This document shows, in pieces, positions 53,249 to 61,580 of a DNA stretch of 64,000 nucleotides. This DNA comes from Nocardia uniformis NBRC 13702. Lineage in GTDB: Bacteria > Actinomycetota > Actinomycetes > Mycobacteriales > Mycobacteriaceae. The position numbers and the translations under genes are program-made. The notes under the pieces were generated by a model. It was not told where the DNA came from, did no database searches, and saw only the letters and a list, made by a program, of their open reading frames with translations. Each line of letters opens with the position of its first letter. Position 1 is the first letter of the stretch. Location of the stretch: assembly GCF_001613345.1 (NCBI RefSeq), contig NZ_BDCE01000008.1, positions 62,001-126,000 on the forward strand, read 5' to 3'.

Positions 53249-53281
53249 GTGGACCGGCCCATTGAATTCGGGCCGGCCCAC
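53249..53281. terminator. Bidirectional terminator
   Basis: GTGGACCGGCCC pairs with GGGCCGGCCCAC (one mismatch) around ATTGAATTC, between the convergent SRPBCC and MerR genes. Confidence 0.75.
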
Positions 53282-53285
53282 CCGG

Positions 53286-54092
53286 CTAGCCGACGGGCCA
53301 GCAGATCTCGGTGCGATAGTCGGCGGGCTCGGCATCGCCGGGCCCGACCAGGTACCGCTCGCGAATGGGTTCGCTGAGCCCGGAGTCGTGTTCGGCCACA
53401 TGGCTTCCCAGTGCGCCGTAGGTGCGGTCGATGTCGGCGAACGGGCCGTGGTGCACGGCGATGGCGAAGCGGTGCGCCGGCAGATCGACAACGGTGCCGA
53501 TTTCGACGGCGTGCGCGCGGTCGTGTTCCGCGATCGGCACGAAGGCGACCACCTCGCCCGCATCGTTCTCGAAGAACTCCGGGGCATAGGTCGCGCCGCC
53601 GGGGCCAGCGGGTGCGATATCGGCATCGGCCATGGTCGCGTACAGCCGGTCGAAGGCCGTCTCACACCACTGATCGATCGAGTCGCGCGCCACCGCCTGT
53701 GCCATAGCAAAAGCGGGAAAGCTTGGCGCGAAACGATATTCGACCGCGATCTCCCCGGACGGCAGCAGTAGTTCCCGCAGCGACGCGACCACGTCGCGGG
53801 TGCGCAGCAGCTCCGCCTCCATTCGCTCCAGATGCTCCCGCAACGCGGCATCGCGAGCATCCCGGTCCGAGGCCGCCAATACCTCGCGAATCCCCGGCAA
53901 CGGCATATGCAATTCCCGTAGCCGCCGAATCAAATGCGCCTGCTCCACCTGATCCGTCGAATACCGTCGATACCCGCTACTCGGATCCACCGCCGCCGGT
54001 TCCAGCAGCTCGATGTCGTGGTAGTACCGCAACGCCTTCACGCTGAGGTGTGTGAGTCGGGAGAACTCCCCGATCGCAACGATCGCTGTCAT
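53286..54092 (-). CDS. MerR-family regulator with GyrI-like ligand domain
   Basis: This encodes 268 aa. The MerR HTH is IAIGEFSRL, then LSVKALRYYHDIELLEPAAVDPSSGYRRYS; the dimer helix follows (LREHLERMEAELLRTRDVVASLREL). The C-terminal half, with the region ending YRTEICWPVG, has the GyrI/effector-binding pattern, as in BmrR or TipA-like multidrug sensors. It probably controls its own promoter, which has a long spacer. ATG 54092 starts the conserved region. No exporter is adjacent. Confidence 0.85.
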   Translation of the reverse strand: MTAIVAIGEFSRLTHLSVKALRYYHDIELLEPAAVDPSSGYRRYSTDQVEQAHLIRRLRELHMPLPGIREVLAASDRDARDAALREHLERMEAELLRTRDVVASLRELLLPSGEIAVEYRFAPSFPAFAMAQAVARDSIDQWCETAFDRLYATMADADIAPAGPGGATYAPEFFENDAGEVVAFVPIAEHDRAHAVEIGTVVDLPAHRFAIAVHHGPFADIDRTYGALGSHVAEHDSGLSEPIRERYLVGPGDAEPADYRTEICWPVG

Positions 54093-54099
54093 ACCGCTA

Positions 54100-54130
54100 A
54101 GCCAACACCCTCCCACCGGAGGAGAGTCAA
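54100..54130 (-). promoter_or_regulatory. MerR-type promoter with 19-bp spacer
   Basis: On the minus strand TTGACT is followed by a 19-nt spacer and TTGGCT. The spacer holds the dyad CCTCC-GGTG-GGAGG. The -10 ends 7 nt before the ATG at 54092, so the mRNA would be leaderless. The long spacer and dyad are typical of promoters that MerR proteins remodel. Confidence 0.55.
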
Positions 54131-54195
54131 TATAGGTGCCCGAACCTTGCGGCTAGGCTGGGCAGGACCCTATTTCCGCAGAGAGGAAATGTCCC

Positions 54196-54531
54196 GTGGA
54201 ACCCGGTGGACAGTTCGATATGCAGGCGTTGCTCGCCCAGGCTCAGCAGATGCAGCAGGCAGTGATGGAAGCACAGCAGGAGATCGCGGCCTCCGAGGTG
54301 GAGGGTGAGGCCGGCGGTGGCCTGGTGCGCGCCAAGATTCGCGCCACCGGCGAGGTGCTGTCGCTGACCATCGATCCCAAGATCGTCGATCCGGAAGATG
54401 TGGAGACACTGCAGGATCTGGTGATCGGCGCGATCAACGCCGCCATGACGAACGCACAGGACCTGGCCGCCGAACGCCTCGGTCCGCTCGCCGGTGGTCT
54501 CGGCGGCGGCGGCGCGCTTCCCGGTTTCTGA
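54196..54531 (+). CDS. YbaB/EbfC nucleoid-associated protein
   Basis: This 111-aa DNA-binding protein of the YbaB family has [26 protein letters not shown], then the core [36 protein letters not shown]. It starts at GTG with GAGAGGA upstream. It precedes recR by 12 nt, the conserved bacterial order, and probably acts in chromosome organisation or DNA repair with it. Confidence 0.93.
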   Translation: MEPGGQFDMQALLAQAQQMQQAVMEAQQEIAASEVEGEAGGGLVRAKIRATGEVLSLTIDPKIVDPEDVETLQDLVIGAINAAMTNAQDLAAERLGPLAGGLGGGGALPGF

Positions 54532-54543
54532 TAGCGAACGACG

Positions 54544-55152
54544 GTGTACGAGGGTCCCGTTCAGGATCTCATCGACGAGTTGGGCAAACTGCCCGGTGTC
54601 GGTCCGAAGTCCGCGCAGCGCATCGCGTTTCACATGCTCACGGTGGAACCGCCGGAAATCGACCGACTACAGGCCGCCCTGCAGAAGGTGCGCGACGGCG
54701 TGCGCTTCTGCTCGGTCTGCGGCACGGTTTCCGATGGTGAGCTGTGCCGTATCTGTGCCGACCCGCGCCGTGACCTCACCATGATCTGTGTGGTCGAGGA
54801 ACCCAAGGATGTGCAGGCCATCGAACGTACCCGCGAGTTCCGAGGGCGCTATCACGTGCTCGGCGGTGCGCTCGATCCGCTCAGCGGCGTCGGCCCGGAT
54901 CAGCTGCGCATTCGAGAACTGCTGCAGCGCATCGGAAATCAGGCCGACGGCGTGGATGTCACCGAGGTGATCATCGCGACCGACCCGAATACCGAGGGTG
55001 AGGCGACCGCCACCTATCTGGTGCGAATGCTGCGGGATTTCCCGGGCCTGTCGGTGACCCGGCTGGCCTCGGGGCTACCGATGGGCGGCGATCTGGAATT
55101 CGCCGACGAGCTCACCCTGGGGCGCGCGCTATCGGGCCGCCGCGCGCTCTAG
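54544..55152 (+). CDS. recR: Recombination mediator RecR
   Basis: This 202-aa protein has the HhH motif [14 protein letters not shown], the four-Cys zinc finger [16 protein letters not shown], the Toprim start [11 protein letters not shown] with its Glu, and the C-terminal [20 protein letters not shown]. RecR with RecO (and RecF) loads RecA at gapped DNA. The stop overlaps that of the convergent small gene in the shared CTAG. Confidence 0.95.
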   Translation: MYEGPVQDLIDELGKLPGVGPKSAQRIAFHMLTVEPPEIDRLQAALQKVRDGVRFCSVCGTVSDGELCRICADPRRDLTMICVVEEPKDVQAIERTREFRGRYHVLGGALDPLSGVGPDQLRIRELLQRIGNQADGVDVTEVIIATDPNTEGEATATYLVRMLRDFPGLSVTRLASGLPMGGDLEFADELTLGRALSGRRAL

Positions 55153-55382
55153 GGCAGGAACTGCGCCGAACCGGGTGGGCCCAGCTCCCGTACCCCGCCG
55201 CCCCAGATCTCCAGTGCCGCCGGTTCGGGACACGGAATCTGCTGATGGTTCCGGCTCATACCCGGGCCGGTGCCGGTGACCAGCAGGGTGGCGGCCCCCA
55301 CCGCGGCGACGCCTGCGGTCATGAGGATGAGCAGGCGTTTGCTCGAGAACCGTGTGGGGGGCGGTTTCAGGCGTAGCTCCAT
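55149..55382 (-). CDS. Small membrane or exported protein, 77 aa
   Basis: The ATG 55382 follows AAGGGAGAACA. The N-terminus is basic ([13 protein letters not shown]), then a hydrophobic helix [21 protein letters not shown] and a 35-aa external tail with one cysteine (IPCPEP). It could be a signal anchor. No family recognised. Its stop overlaps recR by 4 nt, convergently. Confidence 0.6.
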   Translation of the reverse strand: MELRLKPPPTRFSSKRLLILMTAGVAAVGAATLLVTGTGPGMSRNHQQIPCPEPAALEIWGGGVRELGPPGSAQFLP

Positions 55383-55433
55383 TGTTCTCCCTTGTCGGAG
55401 CGGGACCGGGAAAAGCGGCAACGCACGAGAGGC

Positions 55434-55463
55434 AGGCAGCGAAAGGCTAGCGTTTCGCTGCCT
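55434..55463 (-). terminator. Hairpin downstream of the 55552 gene
   Basis: AGGCAGCGAAA and TTTCGCTGCCT form an 11-bp perfect stem with an 8-nt loop. It lies about 90 nt past the stop of the minus-strand gene ending at 55552 and before the small gene starting at 55382. Confidence 0.6.
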
Positions 55464-55551
55464 GTGTCCGGTCTTCGGATCGTTCACGAATCCGAATCGA
55501 GATGCGTTCGAGCGCGATACGAGACCGACCGGTTGGAGCTGAAACCGCGGG

Positions 55552-56196
55552 TCAGAGCGCCAGCTGCTCCCAGTCCAGCGCGCCGAAACGGGTGCGGTCG
55601 CCCGTGGTCCAGTCCCAGATGAGCTCGGCCACCGCCGCGGCATCGCCCAGCTCGGTGACGAAGTGCTTATCGGGGGAGCCGTCGCGGTACTCGAGCGCAT
55701 AGCGGCCATCGGGATGACGGTAGGTCTGGATGTACTCCTGGTCCGCGCGCTCCACAATGAGATACGGGCCGGGCTCGGCCAGCGTCGGGATCCAGAGGTC
55801 GACGAGTTCTCGTGTGAGATACGGGAATTCGCCCGCACCGCCGTGGGTGACCGTGGCCGCGATTCGATCGGCGGGGTCGAACAGCCAGGCCAGCTGTGGA
55901 TCGTAGACGGCGTAGCCGCGCGGGGTGGCCAGCTCGAACAGCAGGGCACGTACGTAGCCGATGGCGTCATAGGGGCTGGCCAGGTGCAGGGCAGAGCCAT
56001 GGTCGATGCCGCCGAGAGGGAATACGCTCAGAAAGCCGTCCTCCTCGGGCAACTCCTCATTGCGCCGATTGAGTTCACTGGCGATCTCGGCCACGATCTC
56101 GGCCTCCGGCACACCCTGCTGTGCGGTCAGGTGGGCATCGACCTCGGCGGGCGTGGTGGCCGCGCCCGAGGGCAGGAGAATATGGTCGTAACTCAC
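55552..56196 (-). CDS. Hypothetical soluble protein, 214 aa
   Basis: This 214-aa acidic protein starts at ATG 56196, which overlaps the stop of the upstream gene by ATGA. It opens MSYDHILLPSGAATTPAEVDAHL and has FPLGGIDHGSALHLASPYDAIGYV, YAVYDPQLAWLFDP and a C-terminal region resembling SMI1/KNR4-like or immunity-type proteins in composition only. No signal or TM helix. I do not assign a function. Confidence 0.7.
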   Translation of the reverse strand: MSYDHILLPSGAATTPAEVDAHLTAQQGVPEAEIVAEIASELNRRNEELPEEDGFLSVFPLGGIDHGSALHLASPYDAIGYVRALLFELATPRGYAVYDPQLAWLFDPADRIAATVTHGGAGEFPYLTRELVDLWIPTLAEPGPYLIVERADQEYIQTYRHPDGRYALEYRDGSPDKHFVTELGDAAAVAELIWDWTTGDRTRFGALDWEQLAL

Positions 56197-56414
56197 CCGG
56201 TCAGGCTAGTCGCCTCGTCGCCGCCGGACTCTTCGGCCAGGCAGCGGCAGCCGCCCGCCACATCGCCGCAGTCCACCACGAAGGTATGCCGGACATGGGC
56301 GAAGTCGAAGCAGTCCGGATCGGTGCATTCCACCGACCGGTCGGCGTGCACGACCAAGGTGCCGTGACAGTGATCGAGGGCCGATTCGCAGAACGAGCAG
56401 ACCGGATTGGCCAT
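56193..56414 (-). CDS. Small Cys/His-rich protein, likely zinc binding
   Basis: This encodes 73 aa with eight cysteines and several histidines: CSFCESALDHCHG, then ECTDPDCFDFAHVRH and DCGDVAGGCRCLA. The CxxC and spaced Cys/His pairs suggest one or two zinc sites. AAGGAGGC lies just before the ATG. It is coupled by ATGA to the 214-aa gene, so they form a two-gene operon. Function unknown. Confidence 0.75.
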   Translation of the reverse strand: MANPVCSFCESALDHCHGTLVVHADRSVECTDPDCFDFAHVRHTFVVDCGDVAGGCRCLAEESGGDEATSLTG

Positions 56415-57188
56415 AAAGCCTCCTTCAACCGTCCCTACGGTCCTAGCACTCTCGCGCCCCGCCGGTGGGATCTCCCGGCGTGTCGTCCGAACTGTCTGAA
56501 ACTCACCGCGTGTTGGGGCTGGATGTCACGGGTGTGGCCGCCCATGGTCGTTACTGCGCCACAGTGCGGGGGAGGTGGAATCGCCGGGCTGTCGTACCGG
56601 GGGAAGAACACGGCCAGGGTGGATGGTCGGCCCCGTGCGGACCGTGGCTCGTGCGGTCGCGCCCGGCGACAGCCAAACCAAAGGTGTCGGTGACGGGGGC
56701 GATACCGGCGGTCATCACGGTGGATGGGTCGGGTGGTCGGCTCCGGTGACGACTGCGGCCCGTGCGGAGCGGCGGGCGCGGGTGCGGACCGTGACCGAGG
56801 AGGTGGTGGTTCGGGTGCAGGTGATGGCTCGGGAGGCGAGGCGGCTCCGGTGCGATGGCTTGGGTTGTGGGCGGCACGGGTGAAGGCCGTGGCTCGGGCG
56901 GCGGTGCGGCTCCGGTGACGGTGATGGTCGTGGGTGGAGGCCGTTAATGGGTGGTGGGGGCGGCTCGGCCAGCCTCCAACCGCGTGTCCTGGGTGGTGGA
57001 CGGGTCGTGGCAGCGACTGTCTCGGCTCGGGATGTGGCGGCGGGTGCACCTCGCGGTGACCTGGCCAGGGCCGTCGGTCGGTGGGGGCCCAGCGTGCAAG
57101 GGGTGCGTGGTGGGGCAAAGGGTGCGGGAACCGGGGCGGTGCGGTGGATTCGTAGTGGGGAGAGGGGGATACGTGGTGCACTTGGTGC
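56415..57188. other. Long G-rich region with no confident gene
   Basis: About 770 bp separate the small zinc-type gene from the transglutaminase gene. The plus strand is very rich in G with imperfect repeats of GCGGCTCCGGTG (three occurrences at about 56740-56910). Open frames exist but are low complexity (Pro/His/Arg or Gly-rich) without ribosome-binding sites or family signatures. It may hold the promoter of the downstream operon and a decayed coding region. Confidence 0.5.
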
Positions 57189-60100
57189 ATGGGAATCAAG
57201 GTTTCCCTCGAACACCGGACCACCTACACCTTCGATCGCCCGATCACGATCCATCCTCATGTGGTGCGATTGCGTCCCGCGCCGCATACCCGCACCACCA
57301 TCGAGGCGTACTCGATGCGGGTCGAGCCCGCCGAGCACTGGGTCAATTGGCAGCAGGACGCCTTCGGGAATTTCCTCGCGCGGCTGGTATTCAACGAGCC
57401 CGCACGGGAATTGGATATCACCGTCGGACTGATCGCCGACCTCGATGTGGTCAATCCGTTCGACTTCTTCGTCGAGGAGTTCGCCGAACACTTCCCGTTC
57501 ACCTATCCGCCGCAGCTCGCCGTCGACCTGGAGCCGTATCTGCGGCCGGTGGATGAGGACGAAATCGGCTACGGCCCCGGCGAACTGGTGCGCGACTGGG
57601 TGCGCCGCCATCCGCCGGAAGGCAATCCGCGCATTATCGACTTCCTGGTCACCCTCAACCAGGCCCTCAATCGCGATGTGGCCTACACGATCCGCATGGA
57701 AGCGGGGGTGCAGACGCCCGACCACACGCTGGCGGCCGGACTCGGCTCCTGCCGTGACTCGGCCTGGCTGCTGGTGTCGATTCTGCGGGCTCACGGCCTG
57801 GCCGCCCGCTTCGTCTCCGGCTATCTGATTCAGCTCGCCCAGGACATGCCGTCCCTGGACGGTCCATCCGGCCCGTCCCTCGACTTCACCGATTTGCACG
57901 CCTGGACCGAGGTTTACGTGCCCGGCGCGGGCTGGGTCGGGCTCGACCCCACCTCCGGACTCTTCGCCGGAGAAGGGCATATCCCGCTCGCCGCCACCCC
58001 ACACCCGGTCTCCTCCGCGCCGATTACCGGCGCGACCGACCCGGTCACGGCCACCCTCGCGTTCTCCAACACCGTCAGTCGCATTCACGAGGACCCCCGT
58101 GTCACCCTGCCGTACACCGACCGCCAGTGGTCCCGTATCACCGCCACCGGCAGTGCCGTCGACGCCCGGCTACAGTCGGCCGACGTCGGCCTGACTCTCG
58201 GCGGCGAACCGACATTCGTCTCCATAGACGACCAGACCAGCCCCGAATGGCTCACCGCCGCCGACGGTCCCGGCAAACGCGAACGCGCCGCCGACCTGGC
58301 CCACCGCCTCCGCCGCATCTACGCGCCCACCGGATTGGCGCAATACCGCCAGGGCAAGTGGTACCCGGGAGAACCTTTGCCCCGCTGGGAGATAGCGCTG
58401 CTGTGGCGCACCGACGACAAACCACTGTGGACCCGCCCGGACCTCCTCACCGAACCCTGGCTGCCCCCGGGATCGAACCCACCCGCCGTCCACGAGCGGG
58501 GCACACCGGACGAATCCTCCGCAGCCGATCGGTTACCGCCGCTATCCCCGCATGAGCCGAGCCCGGGGCATCGGGCCCGAGCGGAGAGTGGCGAGGAAAC
58601 CGCCGGGGCCCCAGCCGTTGTGCGCGAATACCCTGCCGCTCGCCATCGAGGTAGCGCCGGTGATCAGGCGAGCACCGACGGACTGCCGGGCGTTGATGGT
58701 CTGCCGGGCACCGGTGATCCGGCGAGCACCGGTGGTCTGGCGAGCGCTGGGGATCGGGCGAGCGCTGGGGATCGGGCGAGCGCTGGGGATCGGGCGAGCG
58801 CTGGGGATCGGGCGAGCGCTGGGGATCGGGCGAGCGCTGGGGATCGGGCGAGCGCTGGGGATCGGGCGAGCGCCGATGGTATGCCGGGCACCGATGGCGT
58901 GGCGAGTACCTGGGATCAGGTCAGCGCCGATGGTATATCGGGCACCGATGACCCAGCCGCCACCGGTGGTTTGGCGGGTACCGATGATCAGGTGAGTGCT
59001 GGGGAGCGGGCGAGTACCGATGGCATGCCGGGTGCCGATGGCCCGGCGGGCGCCGGTGGCGTGGCGAGTACCGGAAATCAGGTGGGTGCCGGTGGTTTGG
59101 CGGGCACTGATGATCAGGTGAGTGCTGGGGAGCGGGCGAGCGCCGATGGTATGCCGGGTGCCGATGGCCCGGCGGGCGGCGGTGGCGTGGCGAGTGCCGG
59201 TGGCGTGGCGAGTACTGGGGATCAGGTGGGTGCCGGTGGTTTGGCGGGTACCGATGATCAGGTGAGTGCTGGGGAGCAGGCGAGTACCGATGGTATGCCG
59301 GGCAACTATGGCCGGGCGGGCAGCGATGGCGTGGTGGGTGCCGGTGGTCGGGCGACTGCCGATGATCAGGTGAGCGCCGAGGGTCGGGCGAGTGCCGATG
59401 AGCTTTGGGGTGCAAGCGATATCGGTGCGGAAGCGGATGCGGGAGCGATTCGTGCCGCGCGGCGTGACGACCTGGCGAGCCAGCTTCCGGAGTGGCGTGC
59501 CGAGCCCGAATCCGCGCGAGCGGTGATCGCGCACATTGCCTCGGGGCTGGGATTGCCGCCGACCCAGGTCCGGCCCGCGTACGAGGACCCACTACTGCGA
59601 CTGGCATCGAAAGCCCGTGCACCGGAAGGCGAACCGATCGAGGCCGATGCCGACCTGATGCCGGAAGCGGATTCGGTGCAGGCACGCAAGGAGATGTTGG
59701 CGCGCCTGGACACCGCCGTGACCGAGGCTGCCGCATATGTCTTGCCGCTGCATCGGCGACCGGATGAGGCGGGCTGGGCCAGCGCCGATTGGCGGTTGCG
59801 GCGTGGGCGAATCGTCCTGACGGAGGGGGATTCTCCGGCCGGATTGCGATTGCCCCTGGGCTCGATCTCGTGGCAGGCAGCGCCCGCGCAACCCGAGGCG
59901 GATCCGATTGTGGTGCGCCCACATACGGCCCTCGAATCGGTGCCGTGGGAAGAGACCGCCGTGGTGCCCGCCGATCGCGCCCCCACCACCGCGCTCGTGG
60001 CCGAGGTACGCGATGGACGCCTATTCGTATTCCTGCCACCCGTAGCGGAATTCGACGCCTACCTGGATCTGATGCGTCGAGTCGAGGCGGCCGTGGCCGC

Positions 60101-61559
60101 GGTGGGGCAGCCCGTGGTACTGGAGGGCTATCCACCACCCGTCGATCCCCGGCTGTGCACACTCTCGATCACCCCGGATCCGGGTGTGATCGAGGTGAAT
60201 GTCCAGCCCACCGAAACATTCGCGGAACAGTCCCAGCTGCTGGAAACGCTCTACGAGCAGGCGCGCCTGGCCAGACTGAGCACCGAATCCTTCGATATCG
60301 ACGGCACCCACAGTGGTACCGGCGGCGGCAATCACATCACCCTCGGTGGCCGCACCCCGGCACGGTCGCCGCTGCTGCGCCGCCCGGATCTGCTGGTGTC
60401 GATGCTGTCCTACTGGCAGCGCCATCCCGCGCTGTCCTACCTGTTCTCCGGCCGCTTCATCGGCCCCACCTCGCAGGCGCCCCGCGCCGATGAGGGCCGC
60501 GTCGACGCGCTGTACGAGTTGGAGATCGCCTTCGCCGAGATCGCCCGCTTAGCGCAACGGAAAAACGCTGCGGGAGAGGTGAATTCGGCACCGTGGGAGG
60601 TGGATCGCGCACTGCGTCATCTGCTCACCGACCTCACCGGCAATACCCATCGCGCCGAATTCTGTATCGACAAGCTCTACAGCCCGGATTCCGCGCGCGG
60701 CCGACTCGGGCTGGTGGAGCTGCGCGGTTTCGAGATGCCGCCGCACTTCCGCATGGCCATGGTGCAGGCGCTGCTGGTGCGGGCGCTGGTGCTGCGGTTC
60801 TGGGAGCGGCCGTTCACCGCGCCGCTCATCCGGCACGGCGCGAATCTGCACGGCCGCTACCTGCTACCACACTACGTGCTCGCCGATATCGCCGAGGTGG
60901 CGGCCGATCTGCGTGCGCACGGTGTGGATTTCGAGACGAGTTGGCTGGACCCGTTCACCGAGTTCCGTTTTCCGCGCATCGGGACGGTGGTGCTAGGTGA
61001 TATGGAATTGGAACTTCGCGGTGCCATCGAACCGTGGAACACCCTCGGCGAGCAGACCACCGCGCACGGCACCGCCCGGTACGTGGACTCATCGGTGGAG
61101 CGGCTTCAGGTGCGGCTGGTGGGTGCGGACCGCGGGCGATACGGGGTGACCTGCAATGGTTTCCCGGTGCCGCTGGTAGCCGCCGGCAAGGACGATGTGC
61201 AGGTCGCGGGCGTGCGCTACCGCGCCTGGCAGCCGCCGAATGCCCTGCACCCCTCCATTACCGTGGACGCTCCGCTGACTTTCGATGTGGTGGATCTGGA
61301 GGCCGGCCTCTCGCGCGGCGGCTGCACCTACTACGTCTCCCATCCGGGCGGGCGGTCCTACGATGTGCCACCGGTGAACGCCATCGAGGCGCAATCGCGA
61401 CGCAATCGACGCTTCGAACCCTCCGGACATACCTCCGGACCCGTCGATATGGCGGATCTACGTGCCAAAATGGCGGTACAGGCCACCGATATCGGTGCGC
61501 CCGGGATCCTGGATCTACGGCGGGCGCGGACGGTGTGGGGAGTGGTCGGCGACCGGTAG
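57189..61559 (+). CDS. Transglutaminase-like protein with DUF2126 and a repetitive insert
   Basis: This encodes 1456 aa. An N-terminal bacterial transglutaminase-like unit (about 1-300) has the catalytic triad Cys188 ([18 protein letters not shown]), His237 ([17 protein letters not shown]) and Asp253 (LDPTSG). A DUF2126 region begins around 330 ([17 protein letters not shown]) and resumes after a 300-residue insert (about 440-750) with [21 protein letters not shown], continuing to the end ([26 protein letters not shown]). Without the insert the protein has the family's usual size, about 1100 aa. It is encoded 21 nt before an ATP-grasp/alpha-E gene; such neighbourhoods are predicted to make or attach peptide-like modifications. 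Confidence 0.86.
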   Translation: MGIKVSLEHRTTYTFDRPITIHPHVVRLRPAPHTRTTIEAYSMRVEPAEHWVNWQQDAFGNFLARLVFNEPARELDITVGLIADLDVVNPFDFFVEEFAEHFPFTYPPQLAVDLEPYLRPVDEDEIGYGPGELVRDWVRRHPPEGNPRIIDFLVTLNQALNRDVAYTIRMEAGVQTPDHTLAAGLGSCRDSAWLLVSILRAHGLAARFVSGYLIQLAQDMPSLDGPSGPSLDFTDLHAWTEVYVPGAGWVGLDPTSGLFAGEGHIPLAATPHPVSSAPITGATDPVTATLAFSNTVSRIHEDPRVTLPYTDRQWSRITATGSAVDARLQSADVGLTLGGEPTFVSIDDQTSPEWLTAADGPGKRERAADLAHRLRRIYAPTGLAQYRQGKWYPGEPLPRWEIALLWRTDDKPLWTRPDLLTEPWLPPGSNPPAVHERGTPDESSAADRLPPLSPHEPSPGHRARAESGEETAGAPAVVREYPAARHRGSAGDQASTDGLPGVDGLPGTGDPASTGGLASAGDRASAGDRASAGDRASAGDRASAGDRASAGDRASAGDRASADGMPGTDGVASTWDQVSADGISGTDDPAATGGLAGTDDQVSAGERASTDGMPGADGPAGAGGVASTGNQVGAGGLAGTDDQVSAGERASADGMPGADGPAGGGGVASAGGVASTGDQVGAGGLAGTDDQVSAGEQASTDGMPGNYGRAGSDGVVGAGGRATADDQVSAEGRASADELWGASDIGAEADAGAIRAARRDDLASQLPEWRAEPESARAVIAHIASGLGLPPTQVRPAYEDPLLRLASKARAPEGEPIEADADLMPEADSVQARKEMLARLDTAVTEAAAYVLPLHRRPDEAGWASADWRLRRGRIVLTEGDSPAGLRLPLGSISWQAAPAQPEADPIVVRPHTALESVPWEETAVVPADRAPTTALVAEVRDGRLFVFLPPVAEFDAYLDLMRRVEAAVAAVGQPVVLEGYPPPVDPRLCTLSITPDPGVIEVNVQPTETFAEQSQLLETLYEQARLARLSTESFDIDGTHSGTGGGNHITLGGRTPARSPLLRRPDLLVSMLSYWQRHPALSYLFSGRFIGPTSQAPRADEGRVDALYELEIAFAEIARLAQRKNAAGEVNSAPWEVDRALRHLLTDLTGNTHRAEFCIDKLYSPDSARGRLGLVELRGFEMPPHFRMAMVQALLVRALVLRFWERPFTAPLIRHGANLHGRYLLPHYVLADIAEVAADLRAHGVDFETSWLDPFTEFRFPRIGTVVLGDMELELRGAIEPWNTLGEQTTAHGTARYVDSSVERLQVRLVGADRGRYGVTCNGFPVPLVAAGKDDVQVAGVRYRAWQPPNALHPSITVDAPLTFDVVDLEAGLSRGGCTYYVSHPGGRSYDVPPVNAIEAQSRRNRRFEPSGHTSGPVDMADLRAKMAVQATDIGAPGILDLRRARTVWGVVGDR
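58740..58865 (+). repeat. Seven perfect 18-bp tandem repeats inside the transglutaminase gene
   Basis: GCGAGCGCTGGGGATCGG is repeated seven times without a mismatch, followed by a partial unit, and encodes ASAGDR. Larger diverged repeats of about 120-145 bp (with [13 protein letters not shown] and [11 protein letters not shown]) follow up to about 59400. The unit is a multiple of three, so gain or loss of copies keeps the frame. Confidence 0.95.
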
Positions 61560-61580
61560 GCATGCCTGGGAGTGGTAGCG

